A stretch of DNA of 64,000 nt from Dugong dugon (GCA_030035585.1 CM057465.1:6175001-6239000), one strand, 5' to 3'; counted from the stretch's first letter, positions 1 to 13,261 are shown. Notes: generated by a model from the sequence alone, not told the origin. Numbers and translations are program-made.

Positions 1-429
1 AAGTTCTGCCAGCAACCTGTATTACTTTGCCAGGCACGTGAGTGTGCCACCTGAAGAGCAGATCCTCCAGCTCCATTCAAGCCTTCAGAGAGCTGCAGCC
101 CTGGCCAATATCTGGACTGCATCCTCAGGAGAGACCCCAGCCAGAACCACCCAGCTTTACCACTCTCGTATTCCTGGCCCACAGAAACTGCCAGATAAAC
201 GTTTACTGTTTCAAGACAAACAAACAAAAAATCACCTTTATCCCTTACTCCTGAAAGGTTGATACTGGATACTCTGCGTGCACTACAAAATACAAATGGA
301 ATCTGTGTTCACAGAACAGAAAGCTGGAAGGCTCGTGTTTCTGGCTGGACAGACGTGGCCCAGCTGAGTCTGGGGCCAACCACGGAGAAAGGAGGAAGCG
401 CCTGAGAGGAGGCACCCTGGGAAAGAGCA

Positions 430-690
430 CAGGTTTAGAGCCAGACCGCCCGGAATCTTATGTCGGCCCCACCACTTATTAGCTGTGTGTGACCTTGGGC
501 AAGTTACTTAGCCTCGATGTGCCTCGGCTTGCAAATTTATAGGATGGGGATAATAACAGCATCTATTCTACGAATATTGTGGGGACAAATGCATTTGCAT
601 GTGTGAACCGCTTACAAGAGTGTCTGAAGCACAGTAAGCACTATACAATGTTTGCCTGTATCACTGTGATTGTTGTTACTCACTTTGGAA
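430..690 (+). repeat. MIR SINE, plus orientation
   Basis: The typical MIR core is readable: cacttattagctgtgtg, then ttgggcaagttacttagcct, then a late region ending with gcacagtaagcactatacaa. An old, diverged, nearly full-length copy. Confidence 0.85.
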
Positions 691-699
691 ATAATTTAC

Positions 700-1740
700 T
701 TTTTCCAGGTCTTGAGTAAGGCTTAAAATTTTATTTTTTCTATCTAAAGTGGCCAACATAATTAATGCCTTTCCCCAGCAAAAGAAAACGTAGGTACTTC
801 CAAATCGAGACCAGTTATTACTAAAAGCATAAAGAGTACAAGCAACGTGGAACTGACTGGGACAGCTAGCGACATTATTGCTCTTCTTGACAAGGAGGGG
901 TAAGGACATGAGACCAGGAGAGACAGTGAAAAGGTGGGAGGGCCAGGGAGCTGTAGCCTCTCTTCTTGCTCTTCCACTCCATCCTGGTCTCTCCTGACCA
1001 CCTGATCAGACTGTGCTCAGGGAAAGACTAGAAACGCATTCATACAAACACGTAAAAGATGATAAAGGCTTAAAATGATTCCCCTCCACAGTGTATCTGC
1101 ATTTTAACATAAATCAGAATTACAGGAAACGACAGGTTAACAATGAAATTTTGAGCACGATGCCAAGCACTGGGGAGATGGAAGGGGCGTGGAGAAACCA
1201 AGCCGCCACAGCGGGCCCAGCCACTGCGGACTCAGACAGGGAGTGCTGCGTAGGCTTCACGAGCACCGCAGGCACGGGGATGCCTGACGAGGACTCTGGA
1301 GAGGATCTGCGAGGAGAGCTGGCATGGCCAGCAGAGGACCTCCTGCAGCCTTCCTTCCTGAAGAGCACGCCAGCCCTTCACGTGGAGGGTGAGAGAAGGA
1401 GCCGGCCTGGACCCAGCCTTTTCTCTCTCTTTCAGTGCTGTCTGCTCAAGAGCGTGTCACCAGGAGGCCAGAAGATCTGCTCTCAGTCCCGAGGGAGGGC
1501 AGCCCCCCACTGACCACGATCCCTGCTCAGAGAGCCGGGCACTGTGCCAGGCCTTCCCTGCGCATCTCATTTACCTCACTGAACTCAGAGAGGCAGAGTG
1601 GCCTAGCGGAACACAGCCTTTGGAATCAGATGGGGTAAAATAAAACGTATTTATAAAACACACCACCCAAATACACATAGGTGGCACTCATAAAAGGCAG
1701 TTATTAATGTTACCTTCAATAATAATAATTTAATCTGCAC
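700..1740. other. No recognisable feature
   Basis: Intronic sequence with a moderately GC-rich part (about 1180-1600). The longest open frame there (plus strand, 1091-1513, 140 codons) resembles no family I know and has no splice or domain support. I see nothing functional. Confidence 0.5.
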
Positions 1741-1743
1741 TAC

Positions 1744-1920
1744 AAACTCTGGTCGTGCAGTGGTTAAGGGCTAGGCTGCTAACCCAAAGGTTGGCAGTCT
1801 GAACCCATTAGCTGCTCCGCAGGAGAAAGATGCGGCAGTCTGCTTCTGTAAAGATTACAACCTTGGAAACCCTACGGGGCAGCTCCCCTCTGTCCTATAG
1901 GGTTGCCGTGTAGGTGTGGG
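1744..1920 (+). repeat. Afrotherian tRNA-like SINE, plus orientation
   Basis: A tRNA-like head (cagtggttaagggctaggct) is followed by the characteristic body (ccttggaaaccctacggggc) and the tail motif ctctgtcctatagggttg. The copy is diverged at both ends. Confidence 0.85.
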
Positions 1921-1954
1921 TATGAACAAATACCATGAGGCAAGTGATGCCATC

Positions 1955-2050
1955 TCCATTTCACACATGAAGAAACTGGGACTCTGAGAAGTTAAGTAAC
2001 GTGTGCAAGGTGGCCTAGCTAGCTACAAGTGAAAAAACGGGAATTTAAAC
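1955..2050 (-). repeat. MIR fragment, minus orientation
   Basis: Reverse MIR signature: tcacacatgaagaaactggg followed by gagaagttaagtaacgtgtg and the reversed 5' core. Confidence 0.7.
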
Positions 2051-2059
2051 TGGTTTTTT

Positions 2060-3150
2060 TCCCCAAAATCATTTCCCCCATACCACTACGCTGAAGGGAA
2101 CAGCACAAAGACGGCTAGATCCGGGGAAGGCGCACGCAGTAAGCCCCAGGCCTGGCAGCTGCCTACTCCGTCCAGCACTCCTGTCTGACTGACAGGGCTC
2201 ACTTCCATGCCTGACCCCTCCCTGTAGGGCTCTGAGGACACCACTGTCACCCTGCCATGTGCAGCATCTGCATCATCCCGAGATGGCGGAGTGGTATGCG
2301 AGAGTGGAGGCAACCAGGATCCAACGAGATAAAGTGCAAACCAGATAAGAAGCCTCAGGCCTACAAAAGGTAGTGAGAGGGAAAGAAAAACGCCAGTCTA
2401 GAACGGGGTCCCACCGCAGGCTGCCCCGGTGTGATTCATCTGTCCACTACCTCGCACAGATAAATCAGGCTAGTGGTTTGTCCAGAATCTGGGGGAGGGA
2501 GTGGAACGGAGAGAGACAACAAAATCTAAAGACTGTTGTTCGCAGTTAATACTGTCAGTGTGGGGCCAGAATCCTAAGTCAGGACACTTAGAATTAATAT
2601 AAAAACTGGCTAGAGGTAGGTGGACCCTCTAGAACCCAAAGAGATGGAAGCAAAAGCAAACCACTATGTGGAAACAAGTCCACAGCCAGGGACCATGCAT
2701 GGCACTTCCATGGAAAAAAATTACCCTCACCGAAGATAAGCGCGGGTTAAACAAACTACAAATCACCAGGAGAAAGATGCATGGAGGGTGAGGGACGGAG
2801 AGGATGAGAGAGAACATACAATGGGAAAACGTGCATCCGAAGAACTAGAAATAAGAAACAATCTGAGAGAGAAAATAAGCATGTCCAAAAATGACTAAAG
2901 ACGTAACACGCACATAGACGGCACAGCGAAAGGATAAGTGGGTCTGAAAAAGCACCCAGACAATTTTCAGAAATGGAAGACCTTATCAGTGAGTCTAGTA
3001 AGCTGCAGCTGTTCCAGCCTAGAGCTCCCCCGCTGAGCTCCACCTCCATGCTCTTCAGCCACGGTCCTCCTCTCCCACCCTCCTCTCCCTCCAGCCCTGC
3101 CTCACCTCCCAGGCCTTTAAACCTCACACGCAGCAGGCCTCACACACAGC
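2060..3150. other. No recognisable feature
   Basis: Unique-looking intronic sequence. Open frames on both strands (for example minus 2756-3127) have low-complexity Ser/Pro- or Arg-rich translations and no family resemblance. Nothing is claimed. Confidence 0.5.
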
Positions 3151-3159
3151 AGGCTGCCC

Positions 3160-3440
3160 ACTCCTTCCTCACCTGCCTTGTTTTTCTTATTCATCCTTCA
3201 GGGCCTAGTTCCAGGAGGCTTTTCCTGATTCCCCAAGCTGAATCATTCACCCTAAGCATTTAGAGCAAGCGCTTCTACTGTGTCTCATATGCTGCACACT
3301 ATCCTGAAATGACCTGTGTCTCCCCCTGGGATTCCCGACAGTAAGCACTGGGTCACATCTATCTCTGCGTTTCCAGCGTCCACAACACTTGCCGGCGCCC
3401 AGCACATGGCAAATACACATGTACTGAACTGAACTAAAAG
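3160..3440 (+). repeat. L2-like 3' end fragment, plus orientation
   Basis: The string of C/T-rich text with ttcctcacctgcc, ccttcagggcctag and a tail with cagcacatggcaaatacaca resembles the 3' end of L2 LINEs. Divergence is high. Confidence 0.5.
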
Positions 3441-3444
3441 CTCT

Positions 3445-4865
3445 TACCACTAAGCCAAAACATCAGGTCATTCACATCTGGAGTCAAAAGTATTACTGAC
3501 TTTACTCGAACTGTAATATAGCAGCAGACTTCAGTGTGAACAAAAATTCACAGCTTGAGACTAAATATCACTCTTGTACCATTAGAATGATGGGTATGAA
3601 CTTAAATTCTGCCAGAACAAGATAAGCAATGGACTTTTATAAGGTAGAATTTGGAGAGGGGATCGGATAGTGACTTTCAGTGTTGATGAAAAAAGTCTTC
3701 ATAGGAATGTAACTTTGATCCTCTTAATTTTCACTAGCTGCCAGGAATTTAAAAAAAAGCTAAAGATCAAAACTATTTGAGATGTGTAACAGTTCCATCT
3801 CATTTCTTTAGAAAAGGAGGGAGCTATTCTCCAACATTTGAAGTAAGAGCATTTTTCTCATTTAACCAAAGAAATTAAGCCTAAGGAGAAATATGTTCTA
3901 CAATGTCAAAAGCACTCAGGTCTTCACTAAATTGAGATATGTAATAGAAATCTTAAACACTCATGCACTCAGAGAATTCTAACATACCCAAATCAGGAAC
4001 AGGTCTACTGCTGGTTATAGAAAGGGGCACAAACTATTCACAGACGGTAAATTCAAAATCTCCTATTCCTCTGAGGGAAAAAACGAGAATGTTCATCACA
4101 TTGTAAGAATGGCCTTTTTACTTTCACCTTTCTCACAGACGTGGGTGTGTATACACACGCACACCGGCCACCTGACCGCAGCTATTAATTATTCCAATTA
4201 GCAAAAGTCTCTAGATCCTATGCGAATGTCTTATCTTTCAATTAGAAGTACAGTTGAAAGTGTAACTGTAAAAACTCCCAGACCTTGGCCAAAAGTTAAG
4301 ACGGTGGACAGAATACAAAAGTGGAGCAAAGAAAGAATTACTCCAGACACTAATGAACTCAGCATATCCTCTTGTCATAGAGAAAACAAGCATTCTTTCC
4401 TTCTTGAACAGGACCGTGTTATTACTATCATTAAAGTGACGCATGCTCACTGCAAGGAATACAAAAAGCATAGAGAAAAAAAGGAAACCAATTCTTAATC
4501 CTACCAGCCAGAGATAACTACTATTAATACTGTAGTCTATTTCTCTTGGGTCATTTGGTCCTACACGTATGTATTCATGTACCGTAAATATACATGTAAC
4601 ATAAATATAAAACACAGAGAAGCGGAGGCTTACGAGATCTGCAGCGTCGTCTCCTGCTGTGAACCCCACACACCGTGACATCCCAGCATTGTACCAACAC
4701 AGTAAACGCTCTCTGAAAACAAGACTTTTATTGGATGCACAGCATACTGCCATAATTTATTTAAACATTTCCTACTGAGGGAGAAGCAGATGTTCTCCGT
4801 ATCATCAATAATACTGAAGTAAGCATAATCATAAACATAACCAACCCTCCAAGAGTGCTTATTAT
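3445..4865. other. No clear feature
   Basis: AT-rich intron. A short alternating purine/pyrimidine stretch (gtgtgtatacacacgcacac) lies around 4143-4164. The stretch 4440-4620 could be a decayed L1 or other repeat but I could not place it. Confidence 0.4.
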
Positions 4866-4867
4866 AG

Positions 4868-5009
4868 TTCTCACAGACACTCCTCACAACCACCTTCTGC
4901 CATTAGTTGAGTAAACTGAGTCACAGAGAGGGTAAATAACTTGTCCAAGGTCACTCAGGCAATCCTAGGTGGGCTGACTCCAGAGCCTGAGTATCTCATT
5001 TATTCGTAG
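4868..5009 (-). repeat. MIR fragment, minus orientation, interrupted by a SINE
   Basis: Reverse MIR core: gtaaataacttgtccaaggt and cctgagtatctc. Its right end coincides with the SINE insertion at 5020. Confidence 0.75.
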
Positions 5010-5019
5010 TCAAATCTAT

Positions 5020-5397
5020 CTTGTTGTTGTTGGGTGCTGTTGAGTCGGTTCTGACTCACAGTGGCCCCATGTGACAGAGCAGAACTGCCCCATAGGGTTT
5101 CCTAACCAAAAAAAACCAAACCCATCAAGTCAATTCCGACTCTACTCTACAGGACAAAGTAGAACTGCCCCGTACGGTTTCCAAGGAGTCCCTGGTAGAT
5201 TCAAACTGCTGACCTTTTGGTTAGCAGCCATAGCTCTTAGCCACTGTGCCACCAGGGTTTCCACAGCGTTTCCTAGACTGAAATATTTACAGGAGCAGAT
5301 CAACAGGTCTTTTTCCTATGGAGCCCTTGGGTGGGTTCAAACCATCAACCTCTCAGTTAGCAGCTGAGCACTTAACCACTGCATCACCAGGGCTCCT
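5020..5397 (-). repeat. Afrotherian SINE, minus orientation, itself interrupted by a second SINE
   Basis: The outer SINE starts with its RTE-like tail (gggtgctgttgagtcggttc) and ends with the reversed head (cttaaccactgcatcaccag). It is flanked by an exact 10-bp duplication, tcaaatctat (5010-5019 and 5398-5407), inside older MIR-containing sequence. Its body is split at 5104/5268 by another SINE. Confidence 0.88.
5105..5267 (-). repeat. Afrotherian SINE, minus orientation, nested in an older SINE
   Basis: It begins with the A-rich tail (accaaaaaaaaccaaaccca) and ends with the reversed head (ccactgtgccaccaggg). The host SINE sequence gtttccta occurs on both sides (5097-5104 and 5268-5275), as expected for a target duplication. 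Confidence 0.87.
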
Positions 5398-5407
5398 TCA
5401 AATCTAT

Positions 5408-7530
5408 AATACCCTTCCTTAATTCTGACCCATAAGCTATCCTTGCTTATTTTAAGAAGCAATTACACCTTATTCTAAGTTTTCATGGTTCCATCTTTAC
5501 CATTTTACTTTAATCAATCCCAGACTTATCTCGGTGTTTGTTATAGGTGAAGTTTGTTTTTCCAGTTAAGCAATTATCCCTGCTACATCTTCAAAATAAA
5601 CTTTCTTTTTCTCTCTAGGTTGTGGGGCCACCCTTATTGCATGTTAACTTTTTATAAATTCTGTTTTGAAATTATATAGTTTCTTCCACTAACCTATCCA
5701 CTTCTGTACATTGTTTTGGTTCTTTTAGGTTTAAGATATACTTTAATATTATTAAGATAATTTCCCAATTATTTTCATTTTCTTTATCAAAATTCTGTTT
5801 TGTTTTTCTCAGTAGGATTTTAATTGGTCTAGCAATAAACAAATGTTTTAAAACAACAATATCTTTACAATATTCCATATTTCCATCCAGGAACAAGTTA
5901 TATCTCTCAGTTTATGTATCTGGTTTCCCCCCTACCTGAGTCCCACATATTTCTTGTATGGATACTGTGAAAAAGTTGGTTTTATTGTTAGACATAGATT
6001 CTTTTAAAATCACTATGTTCTAGAAATGGCCACATGGCACAGTAAGGAAAACTGAAGTGGCAGCAAGGAACACCAGTTACGAAGCTTTTTATAAAATGCT
6101 GAGTCACCATGAACAAATTACTTCCCCAATGTCTTACTTGCTTTATCTAGAATATGGGGTAAATTATGTTCCTCAGAAATATGAGTGCCCCTGAAATGTA
6201 GCTCTCTACACTAATGTCAACAGAAATCATATAGTAATACTAGGACACCAGACCATAACAAAAATAGTTTAGTGAGAATTGAGGAATTTGATCACTGTTA
6301 AGAACTACTGTTAAAGCCAGTCCCTCACACTCTGTGTACAATAAGGCACCCACCCTAAGGATTCCCACAGATTTGGTCAAAGTATTTCAAAGGGCAAGTC
6401 TCAAGTGTCTCTTTTAGGTGAATGTGGACATAGTGGAGCACAGTGGAAACAGCTTGGGCTTGGAAGTCAGAACTCAGCCACCATCCCTCCAAGCAAGAAA
6501 CTCAACTCTTATAAGCCTTGGACCAGTCATCCACCGTTCGCTACTTTAACTACACTAGGTGTCAGATGTTGTGGTAGGTCTTAGACCAGAAATGGGGTAC
6601 TCCGCATTCCAAGAGCTTACAGTTGAGTGGAAAACAGCGGAGGATGACAGGAGAAAGCACAGGTGAAGTGCCTTGCACAGGGCCTGGAGGCAGTTTAGTA
6701 GCCAACAGTAACTACGATTTTTTATGTAATTATTATAAGCCTTCCTTTCAAATGATGTTAGACCTTTTCTGCAAAAGAACAGACCGGGTAATCTATAACA
6801 AGACACAGAAAAGGTGTTTTTAACAGTAGAACATTACCTATGTCTTTAAAAAAAAAAAAAAAAAAATTTACAGCTGCAACGAACTACATCCCGATATGTG
6901 TCCTCAAGATAGGAATTTTAATTTCATTTACCGTAACAGAAACTGTAAGTTCAGGAAACTAATGGTGACAGCTTGATTTATGAATTTTGACATATTTCTT
7001 GAACTGAGATTACATTACAAAGAAGTGGAATTCTAAGCAAGCCAGATCTTGCCTATACATTCAATCTTCATATCAATAAGCTGGGATTCCGTGCAACTTG
7101 TTTCTGACAGAGGAAAAACGCGTGGTGTAGCCGAGACGGCCGTAGGCCTGTAATTTAAAAGTTCCTGAAGACGTTCTCAGGACTCAGCTAGGGTGGATTT
7201 TGGTATCCACACGGAAAACACTCTAGAGCTTTACTGGATAATAAAAGAGAAACAAACTCAGAAAGCGCGTGTGGTCAAACTGACAAGAAAGAAAGGATCC
7301 CAGTCTAAGAAAAACTTCTCACGTTAGCACTCACTCTACTTCCTCCCAAAGTCCCACCTATTAGAAGAGTGACAGACGCACAATTCAGAATATGAGGACC
7401 ACTCTAAACTTTGTAAATACCTGTAAGACACGGTCTACAAATTGATAACAGGGAGATTCTGAAATGAACTACATCTACAGAGACCGGTGGGGAAGGGAGA
7501 GGGAGAGGGAGGTGGTAAGAGATACCAGGA
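5408..7530. other. No recognisable gene; AT-rich intron
   Basis: Apart from a poly-A run near 6848-6866 and possible decayed repeats I see no exon, RNA gene or regulatory element here. Confidence 0.45.
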
Positions 7531-7544
7531 AATTCACCAGATAT

Positions 7545-7720
7545 TGCATGTACATTATCACATGATCTCCCAAGCCCACGCAGCAGGCATTACTGTCTCC
7601 ATTTTACACCTGAAGAAGCTAAGATTCAGAGAGACTAAGTAAGTTGTCCTCATTTAAGAGATGGTAAAACTAAGAGGCAAATCTGGTTTGTCTAACTCCA
7701 AAGTCCTGTCTGGATTCTCT
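7545..7720 (-). repeat. MIR, minus orientation
   Basis: Reverse MIR text: attactgtctccattttaca, agagactaagtaagttgtcc and ctaactccaaagtcctgtc. Confidence 0.8.
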
Positions 7721-8265
7721 GGATTATTCCAAGCTCTCTCCTATTGACAAGTTCCTCCACCAGCATCACACATATTTCTGGATGCAAAGGTTACTAGCCG
7801 AGCAAAGAAAAGGGCCAGCGGCAGGAGCACTCACCACTCCAGCATCTGCAACAGCCTGCCTAGAATCTCCCAATCAGTCGGTTATGGTATAGACACTGAC
7901 TATAAAAATGAAAAAATACGTTATCTAGAAGAGAGAGCCAAGTAAACCATTATCATCCAGGAATACCTAGGAGCTTCATGTGAACTAGACGGGAAGAGGA
8001 GTTTTATGGAGGGCCAGACATCAAGGGAAAAGAATGGAAAAAGCGGGGGTGGGGGTGGCTGGAAAGGAAGTGGGCTTGCTAAAGCAACAAGAACAAAGGA
8101 AAACTGAGGGACATCCAAATCAAATTCTGCCTGTGTCACAGCTCCCGGTGATCATTCAGGAGCGAGTACCACACCAAAGTCTTAAGGGAAAACAGAACAA
8201 CAGCATGCACGTACTGACTGAAATATGTATAAGACAACAGAGAAGGGGACAGAAGGTAGAATGTA

Positions 8266-8434
8266 CCAAAAACCAAAACCAAACCCACTGCTGTCGAGTT
8301 GATTCTGACATATAGCAACCCTGCAGAACACAGCAGAACTGCCCTATAGTGTTTCCAAGGAGCAGCTGGTGGATTCGAATTGCAGCCCTTTTGGTTGGCA
8401 GCCGAGCTCTTAACCACTGCGCCACCAGGGCTCC
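8266..8434 (-). repeat. Afrotherian SINE, minus orientation, with target duplication
   Basis: Complete element from A-rich tail (ccaaaaaccaaaacc) to reversed head (taaccactgcgccaccaggg). The flanking duplication is aaggtagaatgta (8253-8265) against aaggcagaatgta (8435-8447), 12 of 13 identical. Confidence 0.92.
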
Positions 8435-8449
8435 AAGGCAGAATGTAGG

Positions 8450-9460
8450 GTAGGAGAATATAGAGTAGACAGGTACAGGGAAGTATGGAGGAGAAAGCGT
8501 TCACAGCTGGCCTGGGGTTCTGTGGAGAAGCGATCTGTGTGATCTTGGGTTCTAAAGGCAGGATACTGCAGAAGTTAGGGTCACCTGGGGAAAGAAGGCA
8601 GGTCGGGAGGACCACACGGTGCTCGTACAGGCCAAGATGTAGAAGCTGGCCCTGCATGAGGCGAGAGCGCCAGGCACCAGGTCCCTGCCTATTTGACAAC
8701 AGCTGGGGTAGAAGCATGAACACAAGCTGGGCAAGCACTTTTCTGCAAACCCATCACTCGGCCCAGGACCCCAGTAACCGAACAAGGCAGCCAGTACTGA
8801 TGTACAAAACAAGCCCCGACCCTCATTAAGAGAAACAACTAAAATAATCAAGAAAACAGGGATCAGTTGTAACTTTCACGATTTAATAGGCAAATGCACT
8901 GCTTGAAAACATTTCAGAAAGGAGAAAATCATAAAGGAGGTTTACTGCATAACTTTAGCTTGCCTGCCCTGAAGCCCTTCATGTCCACCTGTGAACACTG
9001 AAAAGTACCCCTCCCTCTGAAAAAACCTCTTACCAGTCACCTTATTATGAAGGTTTAACAATTGCAGATTTAGTCTAAAATTTTATTTAAGACTAATGAA
9101 AAAGTGCATTTAGAACTACAAAGTCCAAACTTGGGATTTAAAAAAATAAATTGTGCAATTACTTACAAATGTTATACTATGAAACGCTCCTACAATCTAA
9201 AATATGGAGAGATGAGGTTGTCAAATAAAAACAAGGCAAAGGACAATGTCAGAATATATTCAAACATATCTAAAATAAACAACTTTCAAAAATAATTACA
9301 GAACCAGAACTTAGTGGAACATTAGCTTCATTTGAAAAAGTTACTTTATTTCTACTACATTTCTCTGAGGTAATCTAGTCAGGAAAATATAGCATATAAA
9401 TATAAATAATGTAGTATATAAACAATATAGCACGAAACGGAAACTTTACATTAGAATTAG
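8450..9460. other. No recognisable feature
   Basis: Intronic sequence without a match I can name. Open frames at about 8485-8851 on both strands are random-looking. Confidence 0.45.
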
Positions 9461-9464
9461 ACCC

Positions 9465-9690
9465 TTGAAGAGGAGGACTGTGTCTTACTTGCTTTGTATC
9501 TCCAGAACCGAACACTGGGCGTGGTACCTAGTAGACACTCAATACATTATTTTTAAAATCAAGTCTCATTCAAGAAACATTTATTAACGGCTACTAGGTG
9601 CTAGGTACAACTTAGGAGTTGGGGACAACACAATGAGACAAACATATTCTTATTTTTAATATAATACAGCTTTTAATCATTTTACTTTCA
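9465..9690. repeat. L2 tail fragments in opposite orientations
   Basis: A plus-strand L2-like tail (gaggactgtgtcttacttgc, ending agtagacactcaatacatta) is followed by a minus-strand L2-like piece (aagaaacatttattaacggc, gctaggtacaacttagg). Confidence 0.6.
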
Positions 9691-12075
9691 AGTTTAAAAG
9701 TAGTTACATGCCCAAATATGAGAGAGCAAAAGCATAATTATCTCTGAGATAAAACCTACACAAGATACAAAAGTATGCATATTAAAAATTTATAAAAGGA
9801 TCTGATGAAGATTTTGATCTATAATTTTATATTACTTTCAACTGAGAGTCTATGCATTTATTTCTGAGACCCCAGGATGCTCTACAGACTTGCCTGTATG
9901 AAGCTACACTGCATCTTTATCTTCATCAGCATTATCTGTTATGTAATAAGGTATTCCTCGGGGAGCATTAATTGCTAGCTATCTCTTAGCTACTTAAAGG
10001 CAATCTTGGAACAATTACCATGTATTGATGGGAATGAGGCATTCATTTATTTATTATCTTTCTCTTAACGATTCCATAGCACTTGAGTCAAGAAAATAAC
10101 AGTACAAATATATACACGTATTACTGCAGGAATTACTCCTTCTCCATCCCCACTACCCACCTAGACAGCACCACACCACCCCTGTATGCGGCTCTCTATT
10201 ACAAGTTAAAATCATAATGATTATTGTCACTCAAGAGCATACTTAGTCCATCCTTTCCCAGCTTTCTTACAACAGAAATGTGATTTTTCTTTGAGAAAAA
10301 CAAATTTAATGAAAAAATTATTACAAAGAGTTTTTTTAAATTTCTCCCTAAGAATTATGTATATAAATGAAACCTACTTTCGTAACAGATAATTCTGAAT
10401 TGGAGGAACCAAATAAAGTTTACTGTCTTTACAGTGAACCTTTCCATACAGTAAAGACTTACTTTAAAATGAAGTTATGCCTGTAACGAAAGCTTTATAT
10501 GTGCGTATGTTTGAACACATGGGATCAAACACACGTGTGAATGCTAGAAATCTTTTATATCACAGAGAAGAAGGAAGAGAAGAAACCGAATCACATTTCC
10601 AGAAAACCTTTGGCAGAATGAATTCAAGGACGAAAACGGCATATGGTCCACCCTTAGCCAATACCATTTCTTTGGGGAAAAAAGAAGGTAGATAAACTAG
10701 ATCACCTGCCAGCCCATTTTGCAAAAAGGCACTTAGTTTTATGGAATTAAAAAAAAAAAAAAAAAGAAAGTTTAATTTTTTTTTTCCTAATAAAGTATTC
10801 ACTTAAAGAATTGATGACCATAGTGAAGGAAGGAAGAATGAGGAAGACAAAAAGCAAACCCCATTCCTTTTTCTAACAAAGCAGCAGCCAAAGAATGCCT
10901 TCCTCGTGTGTCCAGCATTAATACCCATGTGCTTCTCACAAGAGAAAGTGAAACAGAATCTCCATTTCAGGCCCACAAAGGTTTAAAAGGAAACCAATCA
11001 CTACAGATGTAGCAAGGAAATACTACGTGAGTAGAGCACGAGAAACAAGGTAAGACTAGAAGTCAGTAAGCCATTTAGGGACCTCCCTACCCGACTTGGG
11101 AAAGGCAAGCACATGACTCCCCTGCAATTCCAGATCCACTGCAGGCCCTGATGTGCAGGGACTCCAAATCGAAGTTCTGCCACAGCAGACTTACGAAGAA
11201 ACTGGGTAAGATACATTTCTCAGCAGATTTTCAATATAAGGCCAAACCCCTTGGCACTCTTTAATACTGCCCAAATGCAAAGTGAAAACGAAGATCAGCA
11301 TCCTCCTTAGTACTGTGCTCCTAGCAATCAGCTCGTGTTCCTGCTCCAAGGCCTGCGGCCCTCACCTGCCGTCTCGGATCAGCTGCCCCACACGGACTCT
11401 TATCAGGCGGCTCTGCAGGGCCTTCTCTCCCCCACGAAGTCACTCTGTCTTCTCCGGAGCCTGGAGCAGTTTTCATCAGATAAGTGCTAACCGGATTAAA
11501 TCATACTTAGTCTTCTTCATTTGGAAAATGACAAGAGTAATATCCTCTCAGCCCTTTTCACTGAGGTGTCCTGAGGCTCCAGTGCTCTGATACAAGTGAA
11601 AAACCTGTAAGATGGAGAGGGCCACGCAAACACATGGACCACCATCACCCAGCAGATGGTCACCACACATTTACTGTAAGGAATCAAGTCACACAGACAA
11701 GCAGAGACCCAGGTGGATTTTAAAGGCTTCTGAGCAAACCTCAGAGGAATCAGGAAGTGTGCAAAGACTCTAGGAAAACGCATGTCATTAACAGTTTCAG
11801 GATTCTGGTTCAAAGAGGCAAGGATGGTCCCTAGACGTGCCTAGAAGGAAAGTCTCACAGGCAATACCTCACCTGTCTGACTCATCAAAGGCCCCTCAAG
11901 GCCGGGAACAGGTTTCACGAGCTGTGAGGACCACCAGAGCTACAGACTTGAACCAACAGGAGACCTGCAGGGCCCAGGGAGCGCAAGAGACCCAGATTCA
12001 CCAGCCACAAACATTTTGAGTCTTCCGAAAGCTTATTTCACACCTCTTCCCCCCAAACCTTTGGAAAGCTCCCAA
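9690..12075. other. No recognisable gene
   Basis: AT-rich intron with A/T runs near 10747-10790. The open frame at 11282-11590 (plus) begins with a hydrophobic, signal-like stretch but has no conserved domain, and I treat it as chance. Confidence 0.45.
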
Positions 12076-12079
12076 AGAA

Positions 12080-12300
12080 GCAGCACTATGGGACAGGGGA
12101 AAGTGCACAGCTCATGAGTTCATGGTCCGAAGACCCAGATCCAACCCTGGGCTCTCCACCATGCCTCCTGTAGAGCCACTCTCTAAAATGTGGCTAACAG
12201 AACCTGCTTTGCAAGGCTGATGCAAAGATTAAGTTTGATAATACATGTAATTCACTGAGCACAAAGCTGGTACATAGTAGTTACTGAACAAATAATCGGT
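12080..12300 (+). repeat. MIR, plus orientation
   Basis: Late MIR signature: gcaaggctgatgcaaagatt, then gcacaaagctggtacatagt. The 5' core is strongly diverged. Confidence 0.7.
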
Positions 12301-13261
12301 CCTCTTTTTTTCTGGGTGAAGGATGAATCCAAATCAGGCTAGATGATACAAAAGCCACCCTAAATCATCTTAAGTCTTAGTGCTGAGACAAAGCCAACTT
12401 TCCTTTGGGGTCCATTTTGGGTAGAAGTGGGACAACCCATCTAGACAATATAATGAGAGTTAATGGCCTAATGATAAAGATACACTACATAACCTTCCAC
12501 TTCCCCAAAAGTGTATCTAAAGTCATCTGAGTGCTAGTGAACTCCATTCTGGGAGGCAACAACAAGCAAGGCCAGTATTTGTAACACCCAGCTAGGATCA
12601 GCATTCAACTACAAGAATAAAGAAGCTTCTAGCACATCCGGAATGAGATTTTGATACTGGCGGGGGACAAAAAAAAAAAAACCCAGAGGTAATGCTTTCA
12701 GGTTCAGGCCTTTTGTTGGCATAGGTGAGAAACTGGAAGAAACAGAGGTATTCTCATACTCAAAGAATGAACCCCTTCACACTCTCTAGAGTATTTGCTC
12801 AGAAATCAGCAGTGCCATTAGCAACTGCACTCGTGAAGAACACACTGTCGATTTCCTGTGAGCCCCAGTGACCTCTACACGGCAGCACTTGGGCACACTC
12901 CATGTTTGCTTATGGTGCAACCTGATCCTGACTTCGGAGAGTTATTTCATAAGCCTTTTAAGAGTTACTACATTTTGTTCCTATAAGAGGCCAATCCAAA
13001 TTAGCAACAAAAGAATAGTTAAACACAAGAAAAATCACCTCTTTTGTGCTCCTCAAGAAAAGACAGACTTGGTCATTAAAAAGGTAAAGTGTTTCATTCT
13101 CTACCAGCTTTCTCTTGCAAAAATCAGTCCAGTAATTTTCCAATGGGGGATTAGTAGCCTTAAATTAGTATCTGCTTGAAAATGAAGAGAACTGCCAAAA
13201 CGGTGCACAAAAATAATAAAAGAACAAGTTGTCTGGCGTATGGCTCTGTGCCACATCTCTT

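Noticed and set aside
1091..1513. 140-codon open frame on the plus strand
   Set aside because: No domain, no homologue recalled, no splice support, and it lies within an ATXN10 intron on the opposite strand. Its length is compatible with chance in GC-rich DNA.
4238..4753. 171-codon open frame on the minus strand with hydrophobic stretches
   Set aside because: AT-rich DNA gives hydrophobic translations by chance. No family likeness and no exon signals.
8136..8738. 200-codon open frame on the minus strand
   Set aside because: It runs through a SINE (8266-8434) and unique intron sequence. The SINE-derived part produces the usual spurious peptide.
11282..11590. Open frame with a signal-peptide-like start
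   Set aside because: Only the hydrophobic start is suggestive. No conserved continuation, no splice evidence, wrong strand for ATXN10.
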